Assembly: GCA_946902875.1 (NCBI GenBank)
Contig: OX336343.1
Location: forward strand, 2,952,754 to 3,016,753
Length of the DNA stretch: 64,000 bases
Origin: Nematopogon swammerdamellus
Taxonomy: Eukaryota; Arthropoda; Insecta; Lepidoptera; Adelidae
Direction of reading: 5' to 3'
Shown: positions 47,201 through 53,200 of the stretch, piece after piece
Layout: every line of letters starts with the position of its first letter
Position numbering within the stretch: the first letter of the stretch is position 1
The notes under the pieces: generated by a model
What the model saw: only the letters and a program-made list of their open reading frames with translations
Told to the model about the DNA's origin: nothing
Databases searched by the model: none
Position numbers and translations under genes: made by a program

Positions 47201-50200
47201 TGGCGCACGGGTTGACACAGCTTGTGTCTGGTATAACTAGAGTCCCTAGGAACCCGTCGCATAGGGCAAACTTGCTGGACCTTGTGTTGACTTCAGAGCC
47301 AAAGGGGTACAAGGCTGTTGTGAAAGCCCCACTGGGGAATTCAGATCACTGCCTTGTATCCACAACAGTGCCAACTGCGTACTATGCGGATACACGCGAG
47401 AGTAGTACTCGCACTGTCTGGCACTACAAGTCCGCACAATGGGACGACCTCCGCACTTTTTTCGGAGGTTATCCTTGGCAGGAGACATGCTTTCGGTCCG
47501 CGGACCCGTCTCAGAGCGCCGAAGCTGTCGCCGAGGTGATACTACAGGGCATGGAATACTTTATTCCAAGTTCTGTGGTTCCCATCGGTGGCACGCAGAA
47601 GCCCTGGTTCAACCGTCAATGCCGCTTGGCTGTCGAGGCGAAGAACCAGGCCTTCAAGCGGTGGCTGTGCGATCGGTCCGTGGAGTCGAGGCGTGCCTAT
47701 AATGCTTCTGTCAAGTCCAGCAAGCGTGTGCTTGATTTGGCCAAGTTTAAGCACGACCAAGGAGTAAGCCAAAAACTCGCACGCTGTCCTACCGGGAGTC
47801 GTGCGTTTTGGTCCCTGGCGAACTCTATCGGTCGTAACTTCTGCCGAGCTGCAACCCCCCCGCTAGAACGTCCCGATGGAACACTCGCTATCCTTGCCAA
47901 GGAGAAGGCGAATATATTCGCTCGCCTTTTTGCTTCCAACTCGACCTTAGATGACCAAGGCGCTACCCCTCCGTCGTTACCTCAATGCGATAAATCGATG
48001 CGTGAGGTACGATTCCATAACAGGGCGGTCTTCAAAAGTCTACGTCAGTTGGACGCCTCCAAGAGTAGTGGTCCTGACGGCGTTCCTGCGCGTGTGCTTA
48101 AAATGTGTGCACTTGAATTGACACCTATCCTCACTCGTCTCTTTAGGCGCTCTTTTTCCTCCGGTATAGTGCCTGCTTGCTGGAGAAAGGCTGCGGTCCA
48201 ACCAGTGCCCAAAAAAGGCAACTCTGCTGACCCCAAAAACTATCGGCCTATTGCGATAACCTCTCTCCTCTGCAAGGTTATGGAGCGGGTTATTAACACC
48301 CAGCTTCTGACATATCTAGAAACTTGTAAACTCCTTGATGACAAGCAGTACGGTTTCCGTAAACAGCGATCATCAGGAGATATTCTAGCATATGTCACGC
48401 ATGTGTGGGCTGAGAGATTAGACAACTTTGGAGAGTCGCTGGCAGTTGCCTTAGACATATCTAAGGCTTTTGATCGCGTTTGGCACCGTGGTCTCCTCAG
48501 CAAGCTTCCGGCCTACGGTATTCCCTCATCCCTCTGCAATTGGATCGCCAGCTTCTTGGGAGACCGATCCATATTTGTAACCATTGACGGTGCAAAATCG
48601 GTAGATTTCCCAATAAACGCTGGCGTTCCACAGGGCTCGGTGCTGTCGCCTACATTATTCCTGTTATTTATTAACGACCTACTGTGCCTAGGTAACATTC
48701 ACAGTTATGCAGACGACAGCACCGCCGACGAGGGTTACGCTAAAGACTGGACTGCTAGAGAGGTGCGCATTGATGATGCTCGACGTCAAACAGTTAATAG
48801 AGTCGACGATGTTCTCGTTAAGGTAGCCTCCTGGGGCCGCGAGAACCTTGTTGATTTCAACGTCAGCAAAACTCAAGCATGCGCCTTCTCTACCAAGGCC
48901 GACCGGTTTCCCTTCCAAGCTACGTTCCAGGGTACGGCCATACCTAACAATGACAAATTGGACCTCCTGGGCGTGGAATTGACCAAGGATGTGGGTTTTA
49001 GGGGTTTCATAGAGTCCAAAGCCACACTTGCCTCTAGGAAATTGGGCGTCCTCTACCGCAGCAGACGGTTCTTCTCACCGGCGCAGCTCCTTATGCTATA
49101 TAAAGCGCAAGTTCGCCCGGTGATGGAGTACTGTAGCCATCTGTGGGGTGGATGCCCTCTTTACTTATTGGCGTCCTTGGACTCTATCCAGCGCCGTGCT
49201 ATCCGTCTAATTGGTGATCCCAAGCTCACGGAGAGACTTGAATCATTGGGCCACAGGCGAACAATCGGTTCTCTTAGCCTGTTCTATAGGTACTACCATG
49301 GACGTTGCTCTGTTGAATTGGCCTCTCTCATCCCTCCAGCCCCCATCCGTCTCCGCCACACCCGCCGGACTCGCTCGGAACATCCATATGTTGTTGACAC
49401 CCAACTACTAAGAACACATCGTTTTTCGAAATCTTTCCTGTGTCGAACGGCGAAAATATGGAACGGTCTTCCGGTGAGTGTGTTCCCCACCACCTATAAC
49501 CTGGGAATCTTCAAAAGGCGTGTCAATAAATTAGACGACAACCTTTTTGTCCGCCTCATAGCCGGCATGGCGCCTCTCTGAGCGTGGTTTCGCGAGGAAT
49601 GGTGTTATTGGCTGTGTCTGATCTTCCGTTGAAGTATTGGGCACAGACACCCGCGCCGGCTGCCTATAAAAAAAAAAAAAAAAAAAAAAAAAGATAGACT
49701 ACGATTTCTGCTAACAACACCATAGACTAAGAAGCGATACTAACGTACGCGTAACGGGTGAAACGCGAGACGGTCATCTGGCAACACGGCGGCATTAGTT
49801 CCGCTGTCAGCCACGTTCATTTCAAGCCTTGTCGCACTGTACTCATATGGTACAAGGTCCTCCTACCCCCAGAATGTTTTTCTCGCGTGGAACAAAAACC
49901 GCACTTGAAACAATCGATACGGCCGGATCTTGTACTACCTATTTAGCTATAGGAATGCATGTTTCTACTGTTTTAGTTGATTTTTTTTTAAGTCTATAGT
50001 GCCACCAGGAAGTTATGATACTTGGGAAACATGCGCAACTGTCTGCATTCCTAAGAAGGGACGTGAACTTTCGGTCGAAAGTTTGTCGATAATTGTATGG
50101 CCTAATAACGTAATTATCGACAAACTGCCGCTGCTCTGCCCAACTTGCTTCCCTTATCCCTCCTCCTCCTGTTCGCCTACGCCAAAACCGCCATACTCTC

Positions 50201-53200
50201 GCGGAACACCCTTTTGTAGTCGACAGAAGAGTCCTTCGAACTGCACGATTCTCTAAATCGTTCTTGTGGCGCACTGCAAAGGCGTGGAACGGGCTCCCAG
50301 GGAATATCTTTCCCCACTCCTACAATCCACGGATCTTCAAACCGCGGGTTAAAACCTTTCCTCAGCAACATCCCACCTCCAAGCCGCACTGGCACCTCCT
50401 CGGGCGGTGAAATTGGCTGCGCCTGAGGCTTCGACCTCGGGCAGAGTCAACCAGTTCGGAAGCAATAAAAAATAATTTGTTTTTTCGATCGAAAGTTCAC
50501 GTCTCTTCTTAAGAATGAAGACAGTTGCGCATATTTCCCACGCATAACAGCTTCCTTTTGGCACTATACCTGATCTTTCAAAAAAATTTATAATCTCGCA
50601 GATGGGCAGTGTTCTGGTGGTCACGGTGGATGTACTAAGATATGGCAACCTGGTCGTGAGTTTCGGTGGACTAGCGAACAGCTTCCACCACTTGTTCACA
50701 AAGGTGAGACAATTACTAATCGCTTACATAATATATTATGTTAATGATGATGGGCATGGTTTGCTTCACTACACGCTGGTCTTACCGTGGTTGCGTACTA
50801 ACCGGTTCTGCAGATCTAAAACAGAACCGGTAAACTCTGGAACGCTCTCCCTACCCATATATGTATACACGGTGTTGCAGTTGCCCCCGTAATATTTTTA
50901 ACTGACATAAGGGGGTTATTCTATATGTGAAACTAAACAACTTTTGTGGAAAAAAAATTTTTTAAACAAAAAAAAAATTTTTTTTCCATACAAATTTTAA
51001 ATGCCTATTCTGAAAATGTATGAAAAAAAATTTTTTTTTCTTAAAATTAAAAAGTCGTACAACAAAAGTTGTTCTATTTCACGTACAGAATCACCCACTT
51101 TCGGGTTTTACGGTTGGGGTTGCCACACCGTGCCCCCCCCCCCCCCCCCTTCAGTACAGTCTCGGTTCCTTCAAGAAGGGCGTGAATAGGTACTTAATTC
51201 CGTGAGGCATTCTATTATAGCTAACCTTTGGGATGTGGCAGAAGTATATGCACGCATCTATACATATAATAAAATCGTAGAGGTAAGAAAGTCTGTACAT
51301 TGAATGTATTCGGAAAAAAACTAACCAGGGTGGCTTAAAATGAGATACTGAACATGTTAGAACAGTTTTTAAAATTTTTGTTTGTTTGTTTGTTTGTTTG
51401 TTTGTTTGTCTGTACGCGCATCACGCAAAAACCACTGAACGGAATTAGACGAAACTTTGTATAGTGGCAGTTTATATGCCGGGTTAACATAATACGTAAA
51501 AAAAATAACAAAAATAAAAAAAAATTAACAATTATAAACATTATTGCGCGTTTAAAATCACGTAGTCCAAAGTACATAATTATATCTTGAGAACTGGCAG
51601 CAAATACAATTTCAATAAAATATTCATTCGAAATTTAAAAATAAGTAGATACAACGAAAATGACAGTACTTCTTTTTAATAACTTGAACACAATAGTCTA
51701 TACATATCTATTCTTTCTATACATATCATAAAATCGTAAATGCAAAAATGTCTATTTGTACGCGCATCTCGCAAAAACCACTGAACGGAATTTGACGAAA
51801 CTTTTTATAGTGACAGTGTATATCCCGGATGAACATAATAATTAAAAAATATAATAAAAATCACGTAATCCAAAGTAAAGGTAAAAAACCATTTTAAATG
51901 TCATGTTGACAACGGAGAACTGTCATCTCGACGTGAGCTGGCCGGTGACAAATTGTTTGATAAATAAAAATAATAATTGAAAGTCGAAGTTATGTCGCTG
52001 TCATTGGTGCAATAAAATTTATATATCTGTTGCCCGCGGCTTCGCTCGCGTGTTCGTATTTAAAAAAAAGAAAGTAAGTAACTAAAGGCGGGCCCGAAGG
52101 CGGATCTGCGCTCACGTAAACGATATTCTTTCTCGATGAAAGTAACTAAGGGCGAGGCGGAAGGCGGAGCTGAGTTCAGGAAGAAGAAAAACATTCTTGA
52201 AGAAAATTCTGGAAGACCATAAACCTTCTCGAAGAAAGTAAGTAACTATGGGCGAGGCCGCAGGCCGAGCTGCGTTCAGGAAGAAGCTAAACCATCTTGA
52301 AGAAAGTAAGTAACTAAGGCGAGGCCGAAGGCCGAGCTACGTTCGGATAATTGAAAAACCATCTCGAAGAAAGCAAGTAACTAAGGGCGAGGCCGAAGGC
52401 CGAGCTGCGTTCAGGAAGAAGATAAACCATCTTGAAGAAAGTAAGTAACTAGGGCAAGGCCGGAGGCCGAGCTACGTTCTGACAAATGATAGACCATCTC
52501 GAAGAAAGCAAGTAACTAAGGGCGATGCCGAAGGCCGAGCTGCGTTCAGGAAGAAGCTAAACCATCTCGAATAAAGTTAATTAATATTAAGATTGAGTTA
52601 ATTTAATTTAAATTTTATTATAAGGTCCACGCTTCCAACGGCAAATATACCGTGCATCCTAGAACCTCGCGGTTATTCCTGGCTGGATGGCAAGAGGCCC
52701 GATGCTATCACCTTAGTGCCATGGACTAAGGGTAGTTCTTTGATGTGGGACGCCACTTTTGTTCTCACATTGGCTCCAAGTCACGTTAGGACATCTTCAA
52801 GAGCGGCTGGCGCGGCCGAGGCTGGGGCGGAGAGCCTCAAACGCAGCAAATATAGAAATATAATTCAAGATTTCGAATTTGTTGCGTTTGCGGTTGAAAC
52901 CCTCGGTCCGTGGAGCAGTGAAGCCAAAAGAGGCTTGAGCTGGTTGACGCAACTGGTGTCCCGCCATCAAGGGCTTATGTACTTCATTCAAAGGGTAAGC
53001 CTTGCCATCCAGCGGGGTAATGCCGCAAGTGCTCTAAGAACAGTCGATAATGCCCGTTTTGATAGTTATTTTAATGTTTGTTAGATAGGTTTAATTCTTT
53101 AGTTATTAATATTACTTTTTTATTTTTATGAAATAAATAGATTGAGTAAACGATATTATATTCTATCGAAGAAAGAAGTCTTTAAGGGCGAGGCCCGAAG

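Larger units (their letters stand above)
45822..49838. mobile_element. Inverted-repeat DNA element split by a jockey LINE
   Basis: AGTGCGACAAGGCTTGAAAT at the left and ATTTCAAGCCTTGTCGCACT at the right are exact over 20 bp. Without the LINE it is about 360 bp. The partial copy at 37960-38228 shows the uninterrupted sequence. Confidence 0.85.
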
